Source: an uncultured Prevotellaceae bacterium
Lineage (GTDB): Bacteria > Bacteroidota > Bacteroidia > Bacteroidales > UBA3663
Assembly (NCBI GenBank): GCA_900319235.1
Contig: ONNR01000013.1
Span: forward strand, 31,140-95,139
Direction of reading: 5' to 3'
Length of the DNA stretch: 64,000 nucleotides
Within the stretch, counting starts at the first letter, position 1. Each line of letters opens with the position of its first letter. Positions 1 through 8,527 of the stretch are shown one piece after another. Both the position numbers and the translations under genes were made by a program. A model generated the notes under the pieces. The model had not been told where the DNA came from. It worked only from the letters and a program-made list of their open reading frames with translations, and did no database searches.

Positions 1-1
1 G

Positions 2-760
2 GAACTGCGCGAGCGGTTTACGGTAACCATCACTGTGAGTGACGTTGCCTCGACCGACTACGGACAGCGATTGGTGAAGCGACTCAATAGGTCGAAATAT
101 ACGGCCGATGCCGTTTATGTGAGTGCGGACAGTGCCTTGAAGGTGCTGCAGAACGAACTCGGCGAGAATCCCGCCGAATTCTTGGGATATAATCCGCTGT
201 CACCCACTGTTGAACTCAAACTGAAGGCTGAGTATGCAGTGGCTGACAGCATCGAGATGATTGTGAAGGAACTAAAGCGATCGCAAGGAGCTAACATTGC
301 TGCCATCGATTACAACGACACGCTGCTCGACATGGTGAATGCTAACCTCAAGCGATTTGCCATCGTGTTGTCAGTCCTGGCTGTTGTTCTGCTGATTATT
401 TGCGTCTCGCTCATCGGCAATACAGTTCGTCTGATATTGCATGCCGACCGATTCCTCATCAACACTATGCGACTGGTGGGTGCCACAAAGTGGTTCATCC
501 GCTGGCCCTTCATCAAGACCCACATTGTTTGTGGCCTGATTGCAGCTTTCGTTGCGCTGCTGGCTCTTGCTGCTCTCGTTTATGGCGGTGCCAGCCAGGG
601 TTTGGCCAATGTCATTTCAGAGGTACTTCTGCAACCTATTCCACTTCTCATCCTGGTTGGAACAGTGGTGGCCCTCGGAGTTCTGATTCCAGCTCTCGCC
701 GCTTGGCATGCTGCCGACAAGTATATGGGCAAGTCGGTAGATGATCTCTACCTGATGTAA
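2..760 (+). CDS. ftsX: Cell division protein FtsX, C-terminal part (5' end outside window)
   Basis: The frame is open from base 2, so this is the last ~250 residues of a longer gene; the GTG at 35 is not a real start. An extracytoplasmic stretch is followed by three hydrophobic segments (around fragment residues 120-140, 165-185 and 205-230). That is the C-terminal half of the FtsX fold, with the first helix lost upstream. FtsX is the membrane partner of the ATPase FtsE; together they control septal peptidoglycan hydrolases. The phrase NTMRLVGATKWFIRWPF between the second and third helices is the typical FtsX cytoplasmic loop. A DUF3098 gene and uppP follow, the usual Bacteroidales order, which supports the call. 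Confidence 0.9.
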   Translation, partial: ELRERFTVTITVSDVASTDYGQRLVKRLNRSKYTADAVYVSADSALKVLQNELGENPAEFLGYNPLSPTVELKLKAEYAVADSIEMIVKELKRSQGANIAAIDYNDTLLDMVNANLKRFAIVLSVLAVVLLIICVSLIGNTVRLILHADRFLINTMRLVGATKWFIRWPFIKTHIVCGLIAAFVALLALAALVYGGASQGLANVISEVLLQPIPLLILVGTVVALGVLIPALAAWHAADKYMGKSVDDLYLM

Positions 761-812
761 CTCGGTCGAACCAATAATTGTTATTCGTAAATTATTAATT
801 GTTAATTAAAAT

Positions 813-1049
813 ATGCGTCTTTGTTTAACTAAGATCAACTTCATCATCATGGGCATTGCTGCCCTGATGATTCTGCTTGGGTTCATTATGACTTGTGGCC
901 CTGCAAGCACTCCCGAGCACTTTAACCCCGATGTATTCAGCAATACCCGCGTCGTCTATGGCCCTAATCTCTGTTTCTTCGGCTACCTGCTGATGATTGT
1001 GGGAATTTGCGTGAAGGGTCGCAATAAGAAGGATAGCGTAGAACAATAA
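813..1049 (+). CDS. DUF3098 small membrane protein
   Basis: A 78-residue protein with two hydrophobic helices (about residues 8-28 and 52-68) separated by a short loop containing [17 protein letters not shown]. This fits the DUF3098 family, which in Bacteroidota lies almost always between ftsX and uppP. Function is unknown; the conserved place suggests a role near the divisome or envelope synthesis, but that is inference. The leader between ftsX and this gene is AT-rich (TTATTAATTGTTAATT) and shows no clear Shine-Dalgarno site, as is usual in this phylum. uppP begins 18 bases downstream, so the two are probably co-transcribed. Confidence 0.8.
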   Translation: MRLCLTKINFIIMGIAALMILLGFIMTCGPASTPEHFNPDVFSNTRVVYGPNLCFFGYLLMIVGICVKGRNKKDSVEQ

Positions 1050-1066
1050 CCAAATATCGAGACAAT

Positions 1067-1903
1067 ATGGATTGGTTACACGCTCTTATCCTAGGCATAG
1101 TTCAGGGCCTCACGGAATATCTTCCCGTTTCTTCAAGCGGACATCTCGAGATCGGCAAGGCACTTCTCGGCCCAGAGGCTGAGGCTGGTGGTTTGACTTT
1201 TGATATCGTGGTTCATGTGGCTACGGTTTTGTCAACATTGGTCATCCTTTGGAAGGAAGTGATCTGGATTTTCGGCGGACTGTTCTCTCCATTCAAGAAT
1301 GGTAAGATGAACAACGAGCAGCGATATGTCGTGAATATCCTCATTTCGATGATTCCAGTGGGCATCGTCGGACTCTTTATGAAGGACAGCATCGAGTCGC
1401 TTTATGCTGATGACACCATCAAGTTGAAGGTTGTCGGTGTCTGCCTGCTCATCACTGCCTCTTTGCTTGCCTTGACACATTTCTATAAGCCGAAGGAAAA
1501 GGAAACCATTTCCCCCTGGCATGCTTTCATCATTGGTATAGCTCAGGCTTGTGCTGTGCTGCCTGGTTTGTCACGCAGTGGCTCGACCATTGCTACTGGC
1601 CTGCTGCTGGGCAACAGTCGTTCGTCGCTTGCCCAGTTCTCGTTCCTGATGGTCATTCCACCCATCTTGGGTGAAGCACTACTCGACTTCAAGCATATCG
1701 TAGCTCCTTCGGCGGAATATCTGGCTTCGTATAATATGACTGAGCCGATAGGTCTTGTGCCGCTTGCTGTTGGCTTTGTTGCCGCCTTCGTCAGCGGATG
1801 CTTTGCCTGCAAGTGGATGATAGCCTTGGTCAAGAAGTGTAAACTTATCTACTTCGCCCTTTATTGCGCATTGGCTGGTATTTTGACCCTTGTTTTCCTC
1901 TAG
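1067..1903 (+). CDS. uppP: Undecaprenyl-diphosphatase (UppP/BacA)
   Basis: An integral membrane phosphatase of 278 residues that converts undecaprenyl diphosphate to undecaprenyl phosphate, recycling the lipid carrier for peptidoglycan and O-antigen synthesis; family members also give bacitracin tolerance. Both signature regions are present: the N-terminal [14 protein letters not shown] (residues ~14-27) with its catalytic Glu and Ser, and [18 protein letters not shown] (~165-182) with the conserved Arg. About eight hydrophobic segments are visible and the length is normal. It lies between the DUF3098 gene and truB in a tight + strand run. Confidence 0.95.
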   Translation: MDWLHALILGIVQGLTEYLPVSSSGHLEIGKALLGPEAEAGGLTFDIVVHVATVLSTLVILWKEVIWIFGGLFSPFKNGKMNNEQRYVVNILISMIPVGIVGLFMKDSIESLYADDTIKLKVVGVCLLITASLLALTHFYKPKEKETISPWHAFIIGIAQACAVLPGLSRSGSTIATGLLLGNSRSSLAQFSFLMVIPPILGEALLDFKHIVAPSAEYLASYNMTEPIGLVPLAVGFVAAFVSGCFACKWMIALVKKCKLIYFALYCALAGILTLVFL

Positions 1904-1942
1904 AATCTCTAGAAAAATAGATTATCTAGACTCTCAGGAAGC

Positions 1943-2797
1943 ATGAAAATCTACAATTTCATCGAGGGTGAAGTATTGGCGTTCGACAAGCCACTGACCT
2001 GGACCTCATTCAATCTAGTGAAGGTAGTGCGCAACAATCTGAGTCGTCGCCTTGGACTGAAACGCCTGAAGGTGGGACATGCGGGGACCTTGGATCCGTT
2101 GGCCAGCGGTGTGATGATTCTTTGCACGGGCAAGTGCACGAAACTGATTGACCAGCTGCAGGTAGGAACCAAGGAATATGTGGCTACACTGCGATTGGGC
2201 TGTACTACACCCTCGTTCGATGCCGAACATCCCATCGACGCCATTTATCCTACGAGCCACATTACCCAGGCAGCAATTGAAGAGGCTTTGAGCCGGTTCC
2301 GTGGATCCATTTGGCAGGTTCCTCCTGTCTATTCGGCTTGCAAGGTGGAGGGACGTCGTGCCTTTGACTACATTCGTCAGGGCGAGGACGTGGAACTCAA
2401 GGCCAAAGAACTGGTGATTGACGAACTCGAACTCCTCGACCTGCATTTGCCGGAGCAAGGACTCATCTCCCCTCATGCCGACGAAGTTGCCAAGATGGCA
2501 CGCGAAGACATCCACATCAAGGATTATGGGCGAGATAAGGAAACCTACGAGATTGCTGAGGCTACCAATATTGACACCGAGCATCTGACGTATCTGCAGA
2601 TTCGTGTTGTCTGCTCGAAGGGAACCTATATCCGAGCCCTTGCCCGCGACATAGGACAGGCACTCGGCAGCGGAGCCTATCTGATAGGTTTGCGACGCAC
2701 CCGTGTGGGAAACATCCGCGTGGAAGACTGCCTGCCCGTTGAAAACATTGAGCAGTGGTGCTATACTGTCCCGATTGTGGAACAACCGACAAAATAG
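1943..2797 (+). CDS. truB: tRNA pseudouridine(55) synthase TruB
   Basis: Makes pseudouridine 55 in the T-loop of tRNAs. The catalytic motif GHAGTLDPLASGVM (residues ~46-59) carries the nucleophilic Asp, and CSKGTYIRALARDIG (~220-234) is the second core motif. The protein has 284 residues. Between about residues 170 and 212, just before the CSKGTYIRAL strand, there is a charged insertion (ISPHADEVAKMAREDIHIKD and on) that is absent from the E. coli-type enzyme; it may be a lineage-specific loop. It is followed by queA after 20 bases. Both make tRNA modifications and are probably in one operon. Confidence 0.95.
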   Translation: MKIYNFIEGEVLAFDKPLTWTSFNLVKVVRNNLSRRLGLKRLKVGHAGTLDPLASGVMILCTGKCTKLIDQLQVGTKEYVATLRLGCTTPSFDAEHPIDAIYPTSHITQAAIEEALSRFRGSIWQVPPVYSACKVEGRRAFDYIRQGEDVELKAKELVIDELELLDLHLPEQGLISPHADEVAKMAREDIHIKDYGRDKETYEIAEATNIDTEHLTYLQIRVVCSKGTYIRALARDIGQALGSGAYLIGLRRTRVGNIRVEDCLPVENIEQWCYTVPIVEQPTK

Positions 2798-2817
2798 ATT
2801 TTTAAATATATACAACC

Positions 2818-3906
2818 GTGAAATTAAGCCAGTTCAAATTCAAGCTCCCCGAAGAGCGCTTTGCCTTGAAGCCAAGTGAGCATCGCGACGAGTGCCGGAT
2901 GATGGTACTCCACAAGAAGAGTCGCGACATCGAGCACAAGGTGTTCAAGAATTTCATTGATTATTTTAATGAGAAGGACCTCGTGTTGTTCAACGACACC
3001 AAGATTTTCCCTGCCCGACTTTATGGCAACAAGGAGAAGACTGGTGCTCGCATCGAGGTGTTCCTGTTGAGAGAACTCAATCCCGATATCCGTTTCTGGG
3101 ATGTGCTGGTCGATCCTGCCCGTAAGATCCGTATCGGCAACAAACTCTATTTCGGCGATGACGAGAGTCTGGTTGCCGAAGTGATAGACAACACCACATC
3201 GCGTGGGCGTACGTTGCGATTCCTTTTTGATGGTTCGCACGACGAGTTCATCGAGACGCTCTATGGATATGGTGAGACACCTATACCTCCTTCGCTCAAG
3301 CAGCGTCGTGACGTGATTGATGCCCCTGAGGATGATGATCATCCTTTTACCGACCGAGAGCGTTACCAGACCATTTTCGCTCGGAATGAGGGAGGCGTAG
3401 TGGCTCCACAAGCTGCTTTGCACTTCAGCCGCGAGTTACTCAAGCGTATGGAGATCAAGGATATCAATTATGAATTCATCACCGTACACAGCAATCAGGG
3501 CAACTTCCGCGAAATTGATGTGGAGGACCTGACCAAGCACAAGATGGACTCGGAGCAGATCATCATCAGCGAGGAAGTAGCCGAACATGTGAATGCAACC
3601 AAGGATGCTGGCCACCACGTCTGCGCCGTCGATACCTCGGTGATGCGTGCCATTGAGTCGAGTGTATCAACCACAGGACACCTCAAGCCTTTCGAAGGAT
3701 GGACCAACAAGTTCATCTTCCCACCCTATGATTTCTCAATCGCTGATTGTATGGTGGCCAATTTCTATGAACCATACAGCACTTTGCTGATGTTGTCATC
3801 GGCGTTTGGCGGTTATGATTTCGTGATGGAGGCCTACAAGCTTGCCATCAAGGAGGGTTATATGTTTGGTCCTTATGGCGATGCTATGCTGATATTGCCC
3901 GATTGA
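2818..3906 (+). CDS. queA: S-adenosylmethionine:tRNA ribosyltransferase-isomerase QueA (divergent)
   Basis: QueA transfers and rearranges the ribosyl group of S-adenosylmethionine onto preQ1 in tRNA to make epoxyqueuosine. The 362-residue product starts at a GTG codon ([11 protein letters not shown], the usual Bacteroidales N-terminus). Most of the protein is a clear QueA ([48 protein letters not shown]). Several blocks that are almost invariant in the family are changed: AAPTAGLHF reads [16 protein letters not shown] reads HSNQGNF, AVGTTSVR reads AVDTSVMR, and NFHLPxS reads NFYEPYS. There is also a short acidic insertion ([14 protein letters not shown]) around residue 170. It may be a functional variant or an enzyme with changed activity. 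The stop codon overlaps the folK start (TGATG). Confidence 0.85.
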   Translation: MKLSQFKFKLPEERFALKPSEHRDECRMMVLHKKSRDIEHKVFKNFIDYFNEKDLVLFNDTKIFPARLYGNKEKTGARIEVFLLRELNPDIRFWDVLVDPARKIRIGNKLYFGDDESLVAEVIDNTTSRGRTLRFLFDGSHDEFIETLYGYGETPIPPSLKQRRDVIDAPEDDDHPFTDRERYQTIFARNEGGVVAPQAALHFSRELLKRMEIKDINYEFITVHSNQGNFREIDVEDLTKHKMDSEQIIISEEVAEHVNATKDAGHHVCAVDTSVMRAIESSVSTTGHLKPFEGWTNKFIFPPYDFSIADCMVANFYEPYSTLLMLSSAFGGYDFVMEAYKLAIKEGYMFGPYGDAMLILPD

Positions 3907-4361
3907 TGAACCGGCATATAGTATATATCGGATTGGGCAGCAATTTGGGCGATGGTCCGAAGAACCTGGACAAGGCGGTAGCTTTGCTGCAGAAAGAGGC
4001 AGGAGTGGTGCTCTATACTTCTGCCTATATCGAGAGCGAGCCATGGGGATTCGAAAGTGAACATCGCTTTACGAATGCTGTGACGGTAATCAGCACCACA
4101 TTGGAGCCTCTGCCTCTCCTTGACCTTACTCAGCAGATTGAGCGACGGATGGGTCGTACACGTAAACGCCGTCGTGGCGAAGGGTATTCCGATAGGGTCA
4201 TCGACCTCGATTTGCTCATGTACGATGACCTGCAGCTTGAGACCGAGCGTCTTGTCCTCCCTCATCCGCACATTGCCGACCGCGACTTTGTCAGACTCCC
4301 TCTCGAGGAGTGTCAGGCATTTATCCGCAACGCGAATCTGTCATCTGATTCAAATGAATAA
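3906..4361 (+). CDS. folK: 2-amino-4-hydroxy-6-hydroxymethyldihydropteridine pyrophosphokinase (HPPK)
   Basis: Transfers pyrophosphate from ATP to hydroxymethyl-dihydropterin in folate synthesis. The family signatures are IGLGSNLGD (residues ~7-15), ESEPWGFES (~43-51) and the metal-binding SDRVIDLDLLMYDD, followed by LPHPHIADRDFV. I place the start at the ATG of the TGATG overlap with queA, which implies translational coupling; an in-frame TTG three bases upstream is less likely. The length of 151 residues is normal for a stand-alone HPPK. Confidence 0.93.
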   Translation: MNRHIVYIGLGSNLGDGPKNLDKAVALLQKEAGVVLYTSAYIESEPWGFESEHRFTNAVTVISTTLEPLPLLDLTQQIERRMGRTRKRRRGEGYSDRVIDLDLLMYDDLQLETERLVLPHPHIADRDFVRLPLEECQAFIRNANLSSDSNE

Positions 4362-4394
4362 TCAACTATTTAAATAATTAACATTTTAACTTTT

Positions 4395-6191
4395 ATGAAC
4401 AGCTTTTGGAAAACAGTGTTGGCCGTTATTGTCGGCACACTTTGTGTAAGCATCATCAGTTGTCTCTTCACTACCTGCGTCTTCGTGGGTATGATTGCTT
4501 CGTCGTCATCATCCGACAAGGCTGTCAGCACCAAGGAGGGCGATGTGTTGTTGCTCAAGATCAACGGTCCTGTGACCGAGATTCCTGCATCCATGCCTTT
4601 CAACTTCGATCTCTTGGGTGGTATCACCAAGAATCAGGAACTAAGTTTGCGTGGTTATCTCAATGCCATTGCATGTGCCAAGGCCGATCCTAACATCGCC
4701 GGTATTTATCTCAATACTGATGGTATGTCGGCTGCACCTGCCAGCTACGAGGCTATTCACGATGCGCTCGTGGATTTCCGTGCCAGCGGAAAGTGGATTA
4801 TTGCCTATAACGATAGTTATGGTATGGGCCAGTACTACGTGGCTTCGGCAGCCGACTCAGTGTATGTCAACACCATCGGTTCTGTCTCTTTTGATGGTAT
4901 GTCAAGTGTCTTGACATATCCCAAAGGGTTGCTTGACAAACTCAACATCGAGATGCAGGTATTCCGCGTAGGACAGTTCAAGAGTGCCGTCGAGCCTTAT
5001 ATGGTGGAGCACATCAGCGACGCAAATCGTCTGCAGGTCGAGACATATCTTCGCAATATTTGGGATCAGATGATGAAGGACATTTCAGCATCGCGTAATA
5101 TCCCTATTGAGACACTTGAGTCGTTGGCTAACCAGGCAGTGAGTTATATGGAGCCCGAAGAACTCGCTCCGACTGGCCTCGTCGATAGTATGCTCTATAA
5201 GAGCGACGTTGAGAAGATCCTGCTTGCCAAGATGGGACAGGACGAACTCAAGAAGCATGCTGTCACCGCCAGCCAGTTGATCAAGAATTACGATAAACTG
5301 TTCCCCGAGACTGGCGAGAAGATTGCCGTGCTTTATGCTTCGGGTGAGATTGCCAGCGAAGCCAAAGGCAGTGGCGACGACATTTATTATGATGATCTCA
5401 TCAAGGATATCCGCAAGATTGCCGAAGACGAGAAGGTCAAGGCCTGCGTACTTCGCGTCAATAGCCCTGGTGGCAGCGGCTTCGCCAGCGAACAGATCTG
5501 GAAGGCCCTTATGGACCTGAAGGCTGCAGGCAAGCCTCTTGTGGTTTCGATGGGCGACTATGCTGCCAGTGGTGGTTATTATATCAGCTGTATGGCCGAT
5601 TACATTGTAGCTGAGCCCAACACCCTGACAGGTTCAATCGGTGTATTTGGTATGATTCCTAACTTCGGCGGCTTAGTTACAGGTAAACTTGGAGTCAACT
5701 TCGAGGAGGTCAAGACGCATGAATTCGGTTCGCTCACCACTATGCGTCGTGTCACCGAGGCTGAGGCAGCCAAGGTTCAGCATGGCATCGATTCCTTCTA
5801 CGACATCTTCACCAAGCGTTGTGCCGAAGGCCGTGGAATGGAGCAGGACAGCATCAAGGCAATCGCTGGAGGTCGTGTGTGGACAGGTTCGGATGCCGTC
5901 AATATCGGCCTTGTTGATGAGTTGGGCGACCTCAACACTGCTTTGAACAAGGCTGCTGAACTTGCAGGTATCACCGATGGCAAGTATTATCGCGCAGTAT
6001 TCCCCGAGGCCAAGTCTTCGTACGAGACACTGCTCGAGATGTTTGATGATACCAAGCAGGATCTGACCCTTCGCATCGTTGACCACCTCATTGGCAGCAC
6101 TCCAGCCGATCGTGAAGCATTGAAGTTCATCGAGCACCTGAAGAATGCCGACCGCATCCAGGCTCGTTCGTTCGATGCTGTAGTATATTAA
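4395..6191 (+). CDS. sppA: Signal peptide peptidase SppA, long (67 kDa) type
   Basis: A membrane-anchored serine protease that degrades cleaved signal peptides. The 598-residue protein has one N-terminal helix (residues ~8-34) and two tandem ClpP-like domains, as in the E. coli long form. The general-base Lys lies in the N-terminal domain (RVGQFKSAVEPY, ~190-200). The nucleophilic Ser lies in the C-terminal domain (GDYAASGGYYISC, ~390-402). NSPGGSGFASEQIW and LTGSIGVFG flank the active site. The length matches the long type rather than the ~330-residue Bacillus type. Confidence 0.94.
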   Translation: MNSFWKTVLAVIVGTLCVSIISCLFTTCVFVGMIASSSSSDKAVSTKEGDVLLLKINGPVTEIPASMPFNFDLLGGITKNQELSLRGYLNAIACAKADPNIAGIYLNTDGMSAAPASYEAIHDALVDFRASGKWIIAYNDSYGMGQYYVASAADSVYVNTIGSVSFDGMSSVLTYPKGLLDKLNIEMQVFRVGQFKSAVEPYMVEHISDANRLQVETYLRNIWDQMMKDISASRNIPIETLESLANQAVSYMEPEELAPTGLVDSMLYKSDVEKILLAKMGQDELKKHAVTASQLIKNYDKLFPETGEKIAVLYASGEIASEAKGSGDDIYYDDLIKDIRKIAEDEKVKACVLRVNSPGGSGFASEQIWKALMDLKAAGKPLVVSMGDYAASGGYYISCMADYIVAEPNTLTGSIGVFGMIPNFGGLVTGKLGVNFEEVKTHEFGSLTTMRRVTEAEAAKVQHGIDSFYDIFTKRCAEGRGMEQDSIKAIAGGRVWTGSDAVNIGLVDELGDLNTALNKAAELAGITDGKYYRAVFPEAKSSYETLLEMFDDTKQDLTLRIVDHLIGSTPADREALKFIEHLKNADRIQARSFDAVVY

Positions 6192-6199
6192 ATTATGTG

Positions 6200-6235
6200 T
6201 CGATATGCCGGAATATCGTAATTCCGGCATATCGA
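6200..6235. repeat. 15-bp perfect inverted repeat between sppA and lpxK
   Basis: TCGATATGCCGGAAT (6200-6214) is followed after six bases (ATCGTA) by its exact reverse complement (6221-6235). It fills most of the 57-base gap between sppA and lpxK. There is no T-run after the stem, so it is not a standard intrinsic terminator; it could stabilise mRNA ends or be a dispersed palindromic repeat. Its CCGGAAT core is shared with the palindrome at 19363-19390. Confidence 0.7.
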
Positions 6236-6248
6236 CCTCATTAATCTC

Positions 6249-7415
6249 ATGTATCTTCCAAAGGTAAAAAATCTGACATTGCTTGCCCCGCTCTCCCTGC
6301 TCTACGGATTGGGAGTTTGGGTGCGCAACAAGATGTTCGATTGGGGGCAGAAGAAGTCCACGTCGTTCGAAGACATCGTCCCCGTAATCTGCGTCGGGAA
6401 TCTCGCTGTGGGTGGTACAGGCAAGACTCCCCACACCGAATATCTGGTCAATCTGCTGCATCGCAACGGCTATGGCCCCATTGCTGTGTTGAGTCGTGGT
6501 TACAAGCGGCATAGCAAGGGGTATCACGTGGCTATGCCTCGTGATGGCAAGGATTCCGACGGGAAGGTTACTGCCGCTTTAATTGGTGACGAGCCTTATC
6601 AGCTTTACCGCAAGTTCCCGTTCCTTATTGTTGCAGTTGATGCGAATCGTGTCCACGGAATCAACGAGCTGCTCAAACTTCCCACTACTCCCCAGGTCAT
6701 CATTCTCGATGATGCGATGCAGCATCGATATGTGAAACCAGGTCTTACCATTTGCCTGAGCAGTTATCATCGTATCATGTATAAGGATATGTTGCTGCCG
6801 GCTGGCCGACTGCGTGAGCCTATGTCGAATGTCTCTCGTGCCGAGATGGTCATTGTTACCAAGTGTCCCAAGGCTTTACGTTCGGAAGAAGAGACCGAGA
6901 TTTTGGCAAATATTCCTACCCGCCTTGATCAACCTGTCTTGTATTCGGCATACCGGTATGGAAGGCTTGTCAACCTCAACACGCTGGAGGAATGCGATAT
7001 CGACCATTCGACCGATGTGCTCATCGTGGCGGGCATTGCCGATCCTAAGGTTATGGCGGATTATGTGCATACTCATTACCGCCTTCTCGACATTATCAGT
7101 TTTGGTGATCATCATCACTTTTCCGACAAGGACATCGAGACCATCAAGGCACGCCTGGACGGTGTGAATGGCAAGGAAAATGTTTCCGACGGCAGCGGCC
7201 GCCAGGCTGTCATCATTACTACCGAGAAGGATGCAGCTCGCCTTGTACACCATCCTGCGGTGAACGACGAACTGCGCCAGCGTATCTATTATCTCCCCAC
7301 CGAGGTCTATTTCCTTAAGAATCACGCCGAAAAGTTCGACAAGATTGTGCTCGATTATGTGAGGAAGCCTCGTGCAGGCGTTGTAAAAGGTTCAAATTTA
7401 ACCATTGGCAAATAA
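6249..7415 (+). CDS. lpxK: Tetraacyldisaccharide 4'-kinase (LpxK)
   Basis: Phosphorylates the 4'-position of the lipid A disaccharide precursor at the inner membrane, so the organism makes lipopolysaccharide. The N-terminus is hydrophobic (LTLLAPLSLLYGLGVWVRN, residues ~10-28). The P-loop follows, GNLAVGGTGKTPHTEYL (~54-70), and then the LpxK motifs VLSRGYKR and ILDDAMQHR. Toward the C-terminus SFGDHHHFSDKDIE and TTEKDAARL match the family. The length of 388 residues is slightly above the norm because of a Ser/Gly/Asp-rich segment near residue 310. Confidence 0.94.
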   Translation: MYLPKVKNLTLLAPLSLLYGLGVWVRNKMFDWGQKKSTSFEDIVPVICVGNLAVGGTGKTPHTEYLVNLLHRNGYGPIAVLSRGYKRHSKGYHVAMPRDGKDSDGKVTAALIGDEPYQLYRKFPFLIVAVDANRVHGINELLKLPTTPQVIILDDAMQHRYVKPGLTICLSSYHRIMYKDMLLPAGRLREPMSNVSRAEMVIVTKCPKALRSEEETEILANIPTRLDQPVLYSAYRYGRLVNLNTLEECDIDHSTDVLIVAGIADPKVMADYVHTHYRLLDIISFGDHHHFSDKDIETIKARLDGVNGKENVSDGSGRQAVIITTEKDAARLVHHPAVNDELRQRIYYLPTEVYFLKNHAEKFDKIVLDYVRKPRAGVVKGSNLTIGK

Positions 7416-7424
7416 TTAGCAAGT

Positions 7425-8498
7425 ATGGAAATCAGTCATTACGGCGAATTCGGTCTGATACGTCATCTCACCGAAAACTTCCCGCTCAAGAATCCCAGCT
7501 CCGTATATGGGGTGGGCGACGATTGTGCGGTGATCAACAATCTGCCTGAGGAAGGCCTGACGGTGGTCACTACCGATCTTCTTCTTGAAGGCATCCATTT
7601 CGACCTGACTTATTGCCCGCTTCGTCATTTGGGCTACAAGGCATGCATCGTGAACTTCAGCGATGTTTATGCCATGATGGGTACTCCTCGTCAGATTACG
7701 GTGTCGATAGGTATTTCGAAGCGTTTCAGTGTGGAGGATCTCGACGAACTTTATGCCGGCATGAAGCTTGCTTGTGACATTTATGGCGTCGATTTGGTGG
7801 GAGGCGACACTTCTGCGTCGATGACGGGTCTCACAATTTCGATCACTGCTATTGGTGTGGCCAAGAAGCCGGTCTATCGCAATGGAGCCAAGCCGAACGA
7901 CCTGGTCTGTGTGAGCGGAGACCTGGGAGCTGCCTATATGGGCCTGCAACTCCTTGAAAGAGAGAAAGCGATGTTCTGGCAGGAATTCAATGATTGGAGT
8001 CGTCGAACCAATAGTGGTGCCGATGGCTCGAAGGCTCCCAAGTTCCAGCCGAAGTTCGAGGGACGTGAGTATCTGCTCGAACGTCAACTCAAGCCCGAAG
8101 CGCGCAAGGATATTGTAAAGGCATTGCAGGATGCAGGCATTACACCCACCAGCATGATGGACATCAGTGACGGTCTGTCGAGCGAAATGCTGCACATCTG
8201 CAAGCAGAGCCATGTGGGTTGTCGAATCTATGAGGAACGTTTGCCTATCGATTACCAGACTGCTGTACAGGCTGAGGAATTCAATATGAACGTGACTACC
8301 GCCGCTATGAATGGTGGCGAAGACTATGAATTGCTATTCACCGTTCCCTTGGAACAGCATGAATTGATACAGCAGATATCCGGTGTTCGCCTTGTCGGAC
8401 ACATCACTGAAGAGAAGCTCGGATGCGCTATGATTACGCGTGATGGCAATAGCGAGGTGACCCTTCGTGCCCAAGGCTGGAATGCATTTGTGGATTAA
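7425..8498 (+). CDS. thiL: Thiamine-monophosphate kinase (ThiL)
   Basis: Phosphorylates thiamine monophosphate to the active cofactor thiamine diphosphate. The protein has the PurM-like fold signatures: GVGDDCAVI (residues ~27-35), TTDLLLEGIHF (~46-56), VGGDTSAS (~125-132) and MMDISDGLSSEM (~244-255), all carrying Mg2+ or nucleotide ligands. Its 357 residues are about normal. It starts nine bases after lpxK, so the two are co-transcribed. The pectinase gene begins 29 bases after its stop with no visible terminator between. Confidence 0.93.
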   Translation: MEISHYGEFGLIRHLTENFPLKNPSSVYGVGDDCAVINNLPEEGLTVVTTDLLLEGIHFDLTYCPLRHLGYKACIVNFSDVYAMMGTPRQITVSIGISKRFSVEDLDELYAGMKLACDIYGVDLVGGDTSASMTGLTISITAIGVAKKPVYRNGAKPNDLVCVSGDLGAAYMGLQLLEREKAMFWQEFNDWSRRTNSGADGSKAPKFQPKFEGREYLLERQLKPEARKDIVKALQDAGITPTSMMDISDGLSSEMLHICKQSHVGCRIYEERLPIDYQTAVQAEEFNMNVTTAAMNGGEDYELLFTVPLEQHELIQQISGVRLVGHITEEKLGCAMITRDGNSEVTLRAQGWNAFVD

Positions 8499-8527
8499 AA
8501 ATAATAACCCTAATAATAATTTTATAC

